From: Siphonodentalium dalli
Taxonomy: Eukaryota; Mollusca; Scaphopoda; Gadilida; Siphonodentaliidae
NCBI GenBank assembly: GCA_032622095.1
Contig: CP136063.1
Location: forward strand, 275,461,426-275,525,425
Direction: 5' to 3'
DNA: 64,000 nt
Under the pieces are notes generated by a model that ran no database searches, had not been told where the DNA came from, and saw only the letters and a list, made by a program, of their open reading frames with translations. Shown in pieces: positions 11,195-22,636 of the stretch (its first letter is position 1; each line of letters starts with the position of its first letter). The translations under genes and the position numbers were made by a program.

Positions 11195-11497
11195 AGTTAG
11201 TTTACGAATATCAAAGAAAATAATCTTTAGATGGAAAAGGGAAATATGTTTTTAAAAACCTAGGCATGTCTGGATGATTATTCCACACGTTCCTGGTGAA
11301 TATCAACACCACAACTGTCTAAATGAAGTATCTTTTATGTGGAACTTAGTGGAAAAAATAAAAGAATAAACTTCAACAATCAATTATCTCCCATATATGA
11401 ATCAACATTGATCAAGCGACTAATCGGTGATGAGGGAGATGCTTGAGAGCAGTTTTATTTATTTGGCCAAATTATTATAAATCAGCCTGTTATTTAC

Positions 11498-11560
11498 CTG
11501 AACATTTTTCGCTCTTTGTGCACAAGGAATAGACTCAGCATCGCTTGATTCTTCCATTAC
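11498..11560 (-). CDS. HMG-box protein exon 12 (21 codons)
   Basis: Acceptor CCACCAGCAG, donor GTAAAT, phase 0 to 0. Encodes VMEESSDAESIPCAQRAKNV plus Gln. It has the short acidic Ser block followed by a basic end. A CAGCAG acceptor could allow a 3-nt shift (NAGNAG type), adding one residue. It carries the only cysteine in the visible tail. Confidence 0.68.
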
Positions 11561-12540
11561 CTGCTGGTGGAAAAATAAATCAATTCATGTATCCATAAGA
11601 AATATAAATGGTGACTATTACTACACACCTGTTGCTATAATTTGGCTAATTTCATTATTTTAGCCTGCATGGTAAATTGACCACGTTGAACTGGTGCGAC
11701 CCTGGTATAAGATAATACATTGGCACCAGACCTGTTACCCCATTTTTTCCTGTCAGGGAGATTGACTCTGCCAGTCAGAAATTTAATTCGGTCATCAAAA
11801 CATACATATTTGGTGCCCTAAAGCTATATGAAAGAGTTATCTGCCCTTCAAATCATTGTATTGTATGGTATTCCATATCTCATCAGTGTACAAAAATTGA
11901 ATGATTGTGGACACAACTTAATATCCCAACATTGCCAATAAAGATGAATTTGAGGTATTATTTAAAAATTGTATTATGATAGATAATGATACGTGTCGCA
12001 CTATACAAGTCATTTCCCAATAACATGAGTCCTTAAACTTTGAATCGTATCATCGGCGTTTTGCCGAATTTTCCACAGAATCAGACATTAAAATATATAA
12101 TGTATGGTCATCAATTTACCAAGGCATAAATGACCATATTCAATGAGGTTTCCTATATAGGGGTCCTGTATAGAACTTGTTTGATGAAAACAATCTGGCA
12201 TTGTTAATATTAGTTAGATGGTGAGGTTGCTCATCTCATTCCTCCTTTGTTTGTGAAAACATGTGGGTGACAAACCATTTATTGCCGGACTAATTACACA
12301 TGGAACATCAGTTACTCCAAGCTATCGTTGTATTATTGCATAACAGCGGTGTCTGCACCGGCTGCTAAACAGTCACACCCAGATAGTCTCGCATATTCTC
12401 GTTTAACGCATTATAGTACAACAAAAACAAAAGTACCTTTTATTTTTTTTATGAGAGAAGATTGTTTCAAACCTTGAGATTAGGAGGTGTCGTCATGACA
12501 CTGTGAGATGCATGGTGAAAAAAAGTAATAGCTCTGATTG
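11561..12540. other. Intron, no feature recognised
   Basis: AT-rich single-copy-looking sequence without codon structure. I see no repeat shared with the rest of the window. Confidence 0.4.
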
Positions 12541-12594
12541 GCACAGTGTTTTCGCAAAAATTCAGGAAGCTCCAGTCATGGAAGAGTTAACTTC
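12541..12594. mobile_element. Family A MITE end fragment
   Basis: 'ttcaggaagctccagtcatg' followed by 'gaagagttaa' is the right end of family A. The hairpins are absent. Confidence 0.65.
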
Positions 12595-12708
12595 TTCATG
12601 ACCAAGGGTGGCGTGGTTTGGTTCGGATATCTATCATTTTACCTGGACAATGCCAAAAAACATTTACAGATCAGCAAAAAAAATTTTTTTTAACGCAAAT
12701 ATGAATAC

Positions 12709-12786
12709 CTTTGTTGTTGTTTCTTCATCACTAGACGATGAATCATCAGAGCTTTCTACACTTTGGACCGTAACATTTTTTTTACC
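12709..12786 (-). CDS. HMG-box protein exon 11 (26 codons, acidic serine block)
   Basis: Acceptor ATTCTATTACAG, donor GTATTC, phase 0 to 0. Starts GKKNVTVQSVESSDDSSSSD and ends EETTTK. It is a Ser/Asp/Glu block flanked by Lys, the same acid/base alternation as the neighbouring tail exons and a likely casein kinase 2 target (inference). The hAT element at 12.99-14.17 kb lies about 200 bp upstream in the intron. Confidence 0.75.
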
Positions 12787-12988
12787 CTGTAATAGAATAA
12801 TCTGGAAATTATCAATGAATTGGAAAAGCTAGTTTTGAGTCACAAAAATACACAACCCAGAACCTATTTCGAACTGGGTACAATGAAACCTCTCCAAACC
12901 GAATCCCTCTCCATCAATGGCTCAATCAATTTGATCTGGCACACATAATAATTCTATTGTTATGACACACTTTTTCGTACATTTCCAT

Positions 12989-14169
12989 TAGTGTTGTGCG
13001 GTTAACCGAGAAAACAACTCGGTTTCGGTTTTAAAAAATACCGACCGACGTGATTCTGCCCCAACCGATATTACGTTTTTTTTTTGTATGTTTATTTTTC
13101 AATTGAATCGACTTGTTAGTTGATACTTTTGTCAAATAATCGGCCTCTCTGATCAATTATAATATCGTAAGCGTCAAATAAATTGCGTTGCGAAACGAAA
13201 CTGAAATGAGGAAGCATGTCGTTGCAAAAATGAGAATGCGAACAAAAAGAAATGTTATACAACGTGGGAAATGGTCCAGAAACTTTTTGTCTGGAACCTA
13301 CGATCGATCGATGAGTGGCCACACAGTCAACACGAACTGCATGCAGTAGTTCGTTGACTTTTGTCACCTTTATTGTCAACTATCTTAGAATAAGTGTGCA
13401 CTTTATTTGAATTGATGACGTGTGCATGACGAAACATTTCGTTCCGTGCGGAAATAAAGTCGGTAGTTAGAACTGCAATTTCTGAAACTTCATTCTCCCG
13501 GGTAATCGGTCAATAAAATTGAACTTTTATCTATAACGTTCAACGAAATATTACGAATTTGAGCCGGCCAATTGCCGTGTAATGTACGTGCACTTATTAG
13601 CGTCTTGTTGATCGCGGCAGTTATTTTTGCGCGTAACGGTATCTCTAACCCACAAACTGAGCGGGGAACATCAAAAGCGTAATTATGTCATCATTGTCTA
13701 GGAACTGGGCACATGCTACATCGTAACTGATTGATTAACACGGCCTTGTCTTTAAACGATATCGGTATCAATATAAGTTGCACGGGACTTCATCTTGTAT
13801 GCATGAAACTTCGCTGTATTTGCGTTTCACTTTTATGTTTTGATTTTGGTATGGGGGATATACAGTCGGAAAAAGAGTTTATGGTCGGCGTCAAGAAATA
13901 TGGTCAGTCGGGCACAACTATTTTGTGTTTGCTTAAACTTGATGTTCAATATGACTTTTATCACATTCTCATTAATGTTCATGATTTAGCAACACAGCAA
14001 GCTGTTCCCCAACTTATTATGACCCTCTGTAACTGGTAGTGCCTGTTTTGTCCAGTTGTGTTGGACTAATTGCTATATGTTAAGCGATTGCATACTAAAA
14101 CCGAAACCGAGGTTTTTTTAACCAAAAAAAACGAAACCGAAACGTAAATTCTATAACCTCCCAACACTA
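12989..14169. mobile_element. Non-autonomous hAT element (1181 bp), perfect 8-bp target duplication
   Basis: Ends 'tagtgttgtgcgg' and 'cccaacacta'. 'atttccat' lies at 12981-12988 and 14170-14177. Inside both ends are 'accgaaacc'/'ggtttcggtt' subterminal motifs in inverted arrangement. ORFs inside (87 and 102 codons) show no hAT transposase or zinc-finger motifs, so it is taken as non-autonomous. Confidence 0.9.
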
Positions 14170-14384
14170 ATTTCCATTCAATAAATTTTAATAATCCACG
14201 GTTGTGCTTTGACAACGACGTCAGTATATTTCCGATCGTAGTGCTATTTTCTATAAACCGAACACCTCTCTAAACAGAAGAGAAGGGCTGGTCTGTAGGG
14301 TGTTTTTATGTATTATCATGTCCAGTTAATAATAAACAGTTCTATACTAAATATTCACGGACAAGTTCCCTTAGGAAATATTTA

Positions 14385-16003
14385 GATAATATCACCATCC
14401 AAAATTATTATTTGTTTCTCTGGCACAGCACATTAAATATTTAGATAATATCACCATCCAAAATTATTATTTGATAATATCACCATCCAAAATTATTATT
14501 TGATAATATCACCATCCAAAATTATTATTTGATAATATCACCATCCAAAATTATTATTTGATAATATCTACATCCAAAATTATTATTTGATAATATCACC
14601 ATCCAAAATTATTATTTGATAATATCACCATCCAAAATTATTATTTGATAATATCACCATCCAAAATTATTAAAGGCACGTGCGGCCTTGGCGGTGGGTA
14701 TCCTGTGAAAATATATCCACCCGTCAAAAACCGCCACAAACAGAAAGAACATCAAAATGTAGATAGACTTTGTCCGTATACAAATAAGAAATATCGCATA
14801 AACAGTATGTTATGGTCATATGTTTGACCATTGTTATGTAAACAACAGCATAAAAAGTTACTTTTCTGGTGTTTGTTTATATTATGATGGTAAACATAAA
14901 GAGCGTTCTTTGTTGGTGAATACCTGATATGGAACTAATAAAGAGCGTTTATTCCATTTGTGTGTGATTAGCCAGTAGCATTGTGCTGTCTTCTGTAACA
15001 CAATCAGGCTCTTGCTTAGGTAAAATATAGTAGGTCTTTATGATAACATGCTGTTTACGCGATGGTCATGGTATATATGAACGGAACTGTATGCGTTTTA
15101 ATGTTTTTCTGTTTACGGTGTTTGGAACAAATATGAATATTTTCGACAATTAAGGCCGCACGTGCCTTTAATTGATAATATCACCATCCAAAATTATTAT
15201 TTGATAATATCACCATCCAAAATTATTATTTGTTTCTCTGGCACAGCACATTAAATATTTAGATAATATCACCATCCAAAATTATTATTTGATAATATCA
15301 CCATCCAAAATTATTATTTGATATCACCATCCAAAATTATTATTTGATAATATCACCATCCAAAATTATTATTTGATAATATCACCATCCAAAATTATTA
15401 ATTGATAATATCACCATCCAAAATTATTATTTGATAATATCACCATCCAAAATTATTAATTGATAATATCACCATCCAAAATTATTATTTGATAATATCA
15501 CCATCCAAAATTATTATTTGTTTCTCTGGCACAGAACATTAAATATTTAGATAATATCACCATCCAAAATTATTAATTGATAATATCACCATCCAAAATT
15601 ATTATTTGATAATATCACCATCCAAAATTATTATTTGATAATATCACCATCCAAAATTATTAATTGATAATATCACCATCCAAAATTATTATTTGATAAT
15701 ATCACCATCCAAAATTATTATTTGTTTCTCTGGCACAGCACATTAAATATTTAGATAATATCACCATCCAAAATTATTATTTGATAATATCACCATCCAA
15801 AATTATTAATTGATAATATCACCATTCAAAATTATTATTTGATAATATCACCATCCAAAATTATTATTTGATAATATCACCATCCAAAATTATTATTTGA
15901 TAATATCACCATCCAAAATTATTAATTGATAATATAACCATCCAAAATTATTATTTGATAATATCACCATCCAAAATTATTATTTGTTTCTCTGGCACAG
16001 CAC
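14385..16003. repeat. 29-bp satellite with higher-order pattern, split by a MITE
   Basis: Unit 'gataatatcaccatccaaaa' plus 'ttattattt'. A spacer 'gtttctctggcacagcacat' plus 'taaatatttagataat' recurs near 14414, 15230, 15520, 15725 and 15985, giving a second-order period. The first unit continues from a MITE-like flank ('tctatactaaatattcacgg'), so the array seems to have grown from a transposon end. Confidence 0.92.
14673..15168. mobile_element. Tc1/mariner-type MITE inserted at TA within the satellite
   Basis: Perfect inverted ends 'aaggcacgtgcggcctt' and 'aaggccgcacgtgcctt', flanked by TA (14671-14672, 15169-15170). Removing it restores a normal satellite unit. A shorter relative is at 59085-59419, sharing 'gtagacagactttgtccgta' and 'cacaatcaggctcttgctta'. 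Confidence 0.88.
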
Positions 16004-16279
16004 ATTTTTTTTTTTTTTAACAGTGTTTATAATTTTTATCACCAATGCAAAAAAAATTGATTTTGGCATTTAAATGGCAGAAAAACACAAGAAACCGATA
16101 AAGTAGCCTGTAAAAGATGTGCAATTTAATAACTTATGAATAACTAGGGTTGAAATCCTGAAAGATATCGAAAATATGTTGAGCATTGGAAGATTAAATG
16201 TCACGGTCATTAGTGGGAAATTCCTGAGCAGTTTTACTTTCCAATCGAGGTATGTTCGGGCTAATTAAGAACTCGGTCA

Positions 16280-16898
16280 ATTGTTTCCGTGACAGATGGT
16301 CTGACATAGATTGTTTCCGTGACAGATGGTCTGACATAGATTGTTTCCGTGACAGATGGTCTGACATTGATTGTTTCCGTGACAGATGGTCTGACATTGA
16401 TTGTTTCCGTGACAGATGGTCTGACATTGATTGTTTCCGTGACAGATGGTCTGACATAGATTGTTTCCGTGACAGATGGTCTGACATAGATTGTTTCCGT
16501 GACAGATGGTCTGACATAGATTGTTTCCGTGACAGATGGTCTGACATAGATTGTTTCCGTGACAGATGGTCTGACATTGATTGTTTCCGTGACAGATGGT
16601 CTGACATAAGATGGTCTGACATAGATTGTTTCCGTGACAGATGGTCTGACATAGATTGTTTCCGTGACAGATGGTCTGACATTGATTATTTCCGTGACAG
16701 ATGGTCTGACATTGATTGTTTCCGTGACAGATGGTCTGACATTGATTGTTTCCGTGACAGATGGTCTGACATAGATTGTTTCCGTGACAGATGGTCTGAC
16801 ATTGATTGTTTCCGTGACAGATGGTCTGACATTGATTGTTTCCGTGACAGATGGTCTGACATTGATTGTTTCCGTGACAGATGGTCTGACATAGATTG
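16280..16898. repeat. 30-bp satellite, about 20 copies
   Basis: Unit 'gattgtttccgtgacagatg' plus 'gtctgacata', with A/T choice in 'acata'/'acatt' and one truncated unit near 16606. Because 30 is a multiple of 3 and the unit lacks stops, long ORFs appear on both strands; these are not genes. Confidence 0.95.
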
Positions 16899-17510
16899 TA
16901 CTTAGTAGTAGTCATTCATCACTCATTCACTGTGATTGGGAATAAAACAAAATAAAATCCTTCCTCCCACACTGATCTGAAAAACAAACTGCCTGAGAAA
17001 CAATTAATATTGGATGGCCCAAGTAGTTTGTTTTGTTCAATTTGTTGAACTTATTATCTGAACATTTCCTTCCAATAAATAGGACTCCTTTTTTAATTGG
17101 GAGGTATTTATTGTTAACTATTTACAGTATATAGAGATGAGTGGCTGCCTGGAAGGAAATGTATCATAAATTTTTACTCACAATATGATATGTGTATAGT
17201 GAATCATTATACATGTATACGAGAATCTTGTACCAATGACGTTTATTGGAAGTAATGCAAACTGACCAAGACGTCTGTTCGTGTTATTTTGCGAACAGCA
17301 GAGCAGCCATGATTCAAATATACAAAAATATATATGTTCATGGATGTTTCATACAAACACCAGTTATTTTTCAAATCTACATGATTAGCCGATCACTGCG
17401 AAAAATAACAACTTAAGAAAATGTAAAGTTAGTTTTTTCTAAACAGCATCATTTTGCACTTCCAGCATCATACCAAATTAGCAGGACCACCTATCTGGGG
17501 GTGAAGATAT
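16899..17510. other. Intron with MITE fragment, otherwise unrecognised
   Basis: 17035-17100 is the left part of the 'ttgttgaacttattatctga' MITE, whose right part resumes at about 17912-18010. Exon 10 and the G-rich repeat therefore lie between the two parts. Confidence 0.45.
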
Positions 17511-17519
17511 GTTTTGGAG

Positions 17520-17650
17520 CCGGGGGGGGGGTGAAGATATGTTTTGGAGCCGGGGGGGGTGAAGATATGTTTTGGAGCCGGGGGGGGGGGGGGGGGGGGG
17601 GGGGGGGTGAAGATATGTTTTGGAGCCGGGGGGGGGGGGGGACGGGGTGA
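17520..17650. repeat. G-rich tandem repeat with long G homopolymers
   Basis: Units of 'gtgaagatatgttttggagc' plus 'cgggg...' with G runs of 8 to about 27. Potential G-quadruplex on the plus strand, C-rich on the transcribed RNA strand of the host gene. It begins about 35 bp past the donor of exon 10. Confidence 0.9.
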
Positions 17651-17685
17651 AGATATGTTTTGGAGGACCTTTGTTAGTTTATTAC

Positions 17686-17748
17686 CTGTACTTTCTTTGA
17701 TTCAGGAGTCTTCGTTTGTTCAAAATTTGCTGATATTTTCCGACTTCT
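17686..17748 (-). CDS. HMG-box protein exon 10 (21 codons, basic)
   Basis: Acceptor TTTCTTCCAG, donor GTAATA, phase 0 to 0. Encodes RSRKISANFEQTKTPESKKV plus Gln. It is a basic Ser/Thr-Pro containing segment of the disordered tail. A poly-G-rich tandem repeat begins about 35 bp beyond its donor. The exon is short and recognised only by splice sites, phase and composition. Confidence 0.65.
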
Positions 17749-18009
17749 CTGGAAGAAAGAATGAGAATGTCAAATACACTGAATATAAATTAGTCCAAAT
17801 TTCCTTTGACGTAAAACCTGCTAATGGTATCGTTAGGGACAGATACTGGTTTACGACGAAGTACATTTACCGTACTGTTCTACAGTGGACTTCAGCCTTT
17901 GGTTCATCTAAAATCCTTCTGTACTTGTATTATCTCTTGTCTGCTTATTTTTCCTAAAAACTTCACCAGATGAATAATAGACCATTCTGATGTATGGTTT
18001 TTATAACTA

Positions 18010-18490
18010 TGTGGTAGAATCCATTTATATACGTGTTACTGAATGATGAGGATCTGAATCTATCATTTCTATAGACAGGGTCCATACACATTTATATAAG
18101 TGTTAATGACAATGAGAATCTGAGACTATCATTTCTATAGACAGGGTCCATACACATTTATATAAGTGTAAATGACGATGAGAATCTGAGACTATCATTT
18201 CTATAGACAGGGTCCATACACATTTATATAAGTGTTAATGACGATGAGAATCTGAGACTATCATTTCTATAGACAGGGTCCATACACATTTATATAAGTG
18301 TTAATGACAATGAGAATCTGAGACTATCATTTCTATAGACAGGGTCCATACACATTTATATAAGTGTTAATGACGATGAGAATCTGAGACTATCATTTCT
18401 ATAGACAGGGTCCATACACATTTATATAAGTGTTAATGACGATGAGAATCTGAGACTATCATTTCTATAGACAGGGTCCATACACATTTT
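18010..18490. repeat. 66-bp minisatellite, about 7 copies
   Basis: Unit contains 'tatcatttctatagacaggg', 'tccatacacatttatataag' and 'tgttaatgacgatgagaatc'. The leftmost unit is the most divergent. Confidence 0.92.
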
Positions 18491-18512
18491 TGACACTGAT
18501 TTCAAGCCTGAG

Positions 18513-18902
18513 TTTAGTGTGCCTGTCATTTGCAGAATGAGGTACCAAGAGACATAGCGGGCTTGCATCACAAAATTCACCCTTAGGGAACCTCATGCTG
18601 CTTAGGCCTCATCTTCTCTGGAAAGATTCTTTATTATAAAATTTCTAAAGCAACTTCTTCACATAGATTCTGTTTTAGTTTAGTTACTCTATATCCCCCG
18701 AATTGGGCATAATCGAGGTTCCCCAATACCATTTGGAACTTCAATCAGAGTCTATGTCTCCCATAGCAGATTCGGCCATGCAGAATGAGGTTCCCCCGAT
18801 GGTGAATTTAGTAATGCTAGCCCGGTATGCGGGATAGCATCACTAATTTCACTCTCTGGGGACCTCATTCTGCAAATGACAGACACACTAATCTTAGGCT
18901 TG
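18513..18902. mobile_element. Palindromic MITE, family D ('aatgaggtcccc'), long form
   Basis: Inverted ends 'aagcctgagtttagtgtgcc' and 'aatcttaggctt'. Both flanks carry hairpins of 'agaatgaggt ... acctcattct' with 'agcccg/cgggct' loops. Other copies: 22903-23370, 23492-24375 (interrupted), 54116-54177 (fragment), 55136-55360, 56310-56562, 61081-61170, 61370-62930 (interrupted). Confidence 0.82.
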
Positions 18903-18973
18903 CTGATATTCCATGACTTTTCCTGAACGTCCATGACCTGAAAGATTATCACCGAAAGCCTGAGTTATGACTA

Positions 18974-19203
18974 ATATGTTTCATGATGGGAGTGATGCTG
19001 GTGCAGCATTAAAGATCCTGTGCCAGTGCATTCTCTCCCATAGGGAGCCTTGCATATATAAGAGAATGCACTGGCTTACAAGAGTAAGGTAAATATTGTT
19101 AGGCCAATGTATTATCTCCCTAAGGGAGAGTCGCATATATAAGAGAATGCATTGGCACCGGGATTTCGCAAATTTCAGAAAACTCCAGTCATAGAATGTT
19201 AAC
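18974..19203. mobile_element. Double-hairpin MITE, family A
   Basis: 'catgatgggagtgatgctgg', two hairpins of 'gcatatataagagaatgca', and the right end 'ctccagtcatagaatgttaa'. The left hairpin arms are shortened to 'tctctccc'. Confidence 0.82.
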
Positions 19204-19374
19204 CAAGGACACATTTACTACAATGTAAGTCCATTCAGCTGCATAACTGCTGTTGCTATCAGATTGATATGGAAATAGTTCTGGCAATGGAATTTTGAAA
19301 CTGAATTTCAAGAGCAACGTCCAGAAAATATGGACCATCAAGAACTGATAAAGTAGGTGAAGAAAGATCATCAC

Positions 19375-19542
19375 CTGACTGTTTGCAGCTGGTGTCGATG
19401 TTATCTTTGGGGTTTCCATTTGATAGTTCTTTGCAGCCATCACACTATGAAGTTTTCCCTTTTTAGGCAGTTTTTCAAAATCTTCATCTGAACTGTCGGA
19501 GGAGCTGCTACTACTAGTACTGTCCTTCCGCTTTCGGTTCTT
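19375..19542 (-). CDS. HMG-box protein exon 9 (basic plus acidic-serine block, 56 codons)
   Basis: Acceptor TTTACACAG and donor GTGATG, phase 0 to 0. Begins KNRKRKDSTSSSSSSDSSDE and ends TSTPAANSQ: an NLS-like KNRKRK, then a Ser/Asp/Glu stretch suited to casein kinase 2, then KLPKKGK. A 60-bp satellite of about 33 units starts 20 bp from the acceptor, so the intron's 3' end, including the branch point region, is repeat-derived. The long open frame through the satellite enters this exon in a different frame and is not the protein. Confidence 0.8.
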
Positions 19543-19561
19543 CTGTGTAAATAAAACAAAT

Positions 19562-21532
19562 GGGAATAGATACGGTAACTAAGGCCTTGATCACATGAAT
19601 ACACTATCAACCGGGAATACATGTAATAGATACGGTAACTAAGGCCTTGATCACATGAATACACTATCAACCGGGAATACATGTAATAGATACGGCAACT
19701 AAGGCCTTGATCACATGAATACACTATCAACCGGGAATACATGGAATAGATACGGCAACTAAGGCCTTGATCACATGAATACACTATCAACCGGGAATAC
19801 ATGGAATAGATACGGCAACTAAGGCCTTGATCACATGAATACACTATCAACCGGGAATACATGGAATAGATACGGCAACTAAGGCCTTGATCACATGAAT
19901 ACACTATCAACCGGGAATACATGTAATAGATACGGTAACTAAGGCCTTGATCACATGAATACACTATCAACCGGGAATACATGTAATAGATACGGCAACT
20001 AAGGCCTTGATCACATGAATACACTATCAACCGGGAATACATGTAATAGATACGGTAACTAAGGCCTTGATCACATGAATACACTATCAACCGGGAATAC
20101 ATGTAATAGATACGACAACTAAGGCCTTGATCACATGAATACACTATCAACCGGGAATACATGTAATAGATACGGTAACTAAGGCCTTGATCACATGAAT
20201 ACACTATCAACCGGGAATACATGTAATAGATACGGCAACTAAGGCCTTGATCACATGAATACACTATCAACCGGGAATACATGTAATAGATACGGCAACT
20301 AAGGCCTTGATCACATGAATACACTATCAACCGGGAATACATGTAATAGATACGGTAACTAAGGCCTTGATCACATGAATACACTATCAACCGGGAATAC
20401 ATGTAATAGATACGGTAACTAAGGCCTTGATCACATGAATACACTATCAACCGGGAATACATGTAATAGATACGGCAACTAAGGCCTTGATCACATGAAT
20501 ACACTATCAACCGGGAATACATGTAATAGATACGACAACTAAGGCCTTGATCACATGAATACACTATCAACCGGGAATACATGTAATAGATACGGCAACT
20601 AAGGCCTTGATCACATGAATACACTATCAACCGGGAATACATGTAATAGATACGGCAACTAAGGCCTTGATCACATGAATACACTATCAACCGGGAATAC
20701 ATGTAATAGATACGACAACTAAGGCCTTGATCACATGAATACACTATCAACCGGGAATACATGTAATAGATACGACAACTAAGGCCTTGATCACATGAAT
20801 ACACTATCAACCGGGAATACATGTAATAGATACGGCAACTAAGGCCTTGATCACATGAATACACTATCAACCAGGAATACATGTAATAGATACGGTAACT
20901 AAGGCCTTGATCACATGAATACACTATCAACCGGGAATACATGTAATAGATACGGCAACTAAGGCCTTGATCACATGAATACACTATCAACCGGGAATAC
21001 ATGTAATAGATACGGCAACTAAGGCCTTGATCACATGAATACACTATCAACCGGGAATACATGTAATAGATACGGTAACTAAGGCCTTGATCACATGAAT
21101 ACACTATCAACCGGGAATACATGTAATAGATACGGCAACTAAGGCCTTGATCACATGAATACACTATCAACCGGGAATACATGTAATAGATACGGCAACT
21201 AAGGCCTTGATCACATGAATACACTATCAACCGGGAATACATGTAATAGATACGGCAACTAAGGCCTTGATCACATGAATACACTATCAACCGGGAATAC
21301 ATGTAATAGATACGGCAACTAAGGCCTTGATCACATGAATACACTATCAACCGGGAATACATGTAATAGATACGGCAACTAAGGCCTTGATCACATGAAT
21401 ACACTATCAACCGGGAATACATGTAATAGATACGGCAACTAAGGCCTTGATCACATGAATACACTATCAACCGGGAATACATGTAATAGATACGGCAACT
21501 AAGGCCTTGATCACATGAATACACTATCAACC
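19562..21532. repeat. 60-bp satellite, about 33 near-identical copies, abutting exon 9 acceptor
   Basis: Unit 'gggaatacatgtaatagata' + 'cggcaactaaggccttgatc' + 'acatgaatacactatcaacc'. Variants are mainly 'acggc/acggt/acgac' and 'atgta/atgga'. Four adjacent copies share 'atgga', showing local spread. The minus-strand 702-codon ORF (20-residue period) is a by-product: 60 is a multiple of 3 and the unit has no stop in that frame. Confidence 0.97.
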
Positions 21533-21603
21533 ATTTACCTATCATCAATCAATCACATATCTGGATTAAATTGGTATTAACTATTGACATGACACTTTGA
21601 TAT

Positions 21604-21922
21604 GGCACACATCATAATTCTATTGTTACGGCACACATCATAATTCTATTGTTACAGCACACATCATAATTCTATTGTTACGGCACACATCATAATTCTA
21701 TTGTTACGGCACACATCATAATTCTATTGTTACGGCACACATCATAATTCTATTGTTACGGCACACATCATAATTCTATTGTTACGGCACACATCATAAT
21801 TCTATTGTTACGGCACACATCATAATTCTATTGTTACGGCACACATCATAATTCTATTGTTACGGCACACATCATAATTCTATTGTTACGGCACACATCA
21901 TAATTCTATTGTTACGGCACAC
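21604..21922. repeat. 26-bp satellite, about 12 copies
   Basis: Unit 'ggcacacatcataattctat' plus 'tgttac'. The last unit runs into 'ggcacactttttcgtacatt', and the same single-copy pair occurs at 12937-12990 beside the hAT element, so the array grew from a dispersed sequence. Confidence 0.93.
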
Positions 21923-21990
21923 TTTTTCGTACATTTCCACTTGACTAGGCATTTAACCCTTTCATGACAAGTTGCGCTGGTGCAGCATTA

Positions 21991-22274
21991 GGTCAAAGAA
22001 CAAAATATTTGTGGTTTGGGTTTCCCAACTGACCCTATTTTAAACACCCTACCCTTTTTTTTTCATGGTTTTCAAGAAAATCTATTTAATTTTTTCTCAA
22101 AAAAAATTCATAAAACACAAAACATGTCAATCTTACAGAGTAAAATATGAACATGAAAAGTCATAAGAAAATGTCAAAATAAAAAAAAATAATTATGAAA
22201 ATAAAATTCCAAGCCTACCTACCGACCCTATTTCTTTTCGGCTACCCAAACCAGGTATTTAATTTTCTTTGGCC
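21991..22274. mobile_element. PIF/Harbinger-like MITE inside the family A element
   Basis: Ends 'ggtcaaagaacaaaat' and 'attttctttggcc' are inverted, and 'tta' flanks both sides (21988-21990, 22275-22277). A 3-bp TTA duplication is typical of PIF/Harbinger. Internal inverted pieces 'tggtttgggt' and 'acccaaacca' support it. Confidence 0.72.
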
Positions 22275-22287
22275 TTAAAGATCCTGT

Positions 22288-22636
22288 GAGGGCATTCTCA
22301 GTGGTAGCCCAGTTGTTAGAGTGTCGGAGTTGTAATTTGGCTTGAACGAATTAAGCGGTGTGTGTGCTATATATAGCTACATGCCGTTTCAAATCTCGCA
22401 CCAGGTTGTGACCCTTGGGCAAGGTCACTTGTACTGTGCTCGCGTACCTCGACAAGAAATAGGGACCTGGTTGTTGGGTACATGTAAGCTGAGAGCAATC
22501 TTGTGAAGCGCCACTATGGCAGCATGCAAAAGACTTAGCTTTACGCAACAGCTGGGGTAATAATGTGAAGCGCTTAGGGCCCTCACGGGGATAGGCGCTA
22601 TATAAGCTCCATCATTATTATTATTGTTATTATTAT
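22288..22636 (+). mobile_element. tRNA-derived SINE
   Basis: A-box-like 'tggtagcccagttgttagag' at 22302-22321 and B-box-like 'gtttcaaatct' at 22386-22396, about 65 bp apart. The 3' part reads 'gtgaagcgcttagggccctc' then 'aggcgctatataagctcc' and ends in a TTA/TTG triplet tail (attattattattgtt). This is the head, body and tail of a Pol III SINE that borrows a LINE 3' end. Confidence 0.85.

Noticed and set aside
13116-14039. hAT transposase inside the 13-kb element
   Set aside because: The 87- and 102-codon ORFs lack BED finger, DDE or dimerisation motifs.
14385-16003. CRISPR-like repeat array
   Set aside because: Units are contiguous without unique spacers and the genome is animal; it is an ordinary satellite.
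16194-16915. ORFs of 162, 212 and 217 codons on both strands
   Set aside because: All come from the 30-bp satellite, open in several frames.
19440-21548. 702-codon minus ORF with a 20-residue period
   Set aside because: It is created by a stop-free 60-bp satellite and enters exon 9 in the wrong frame. No codon-level constraint is visible (variants are the same few base changes).
22288-22400. Intact tRNA gene
   Set aside because: A and B boxes are present but spacing is long and the cloverleaf cannot be completed; it is the head of a SINE.
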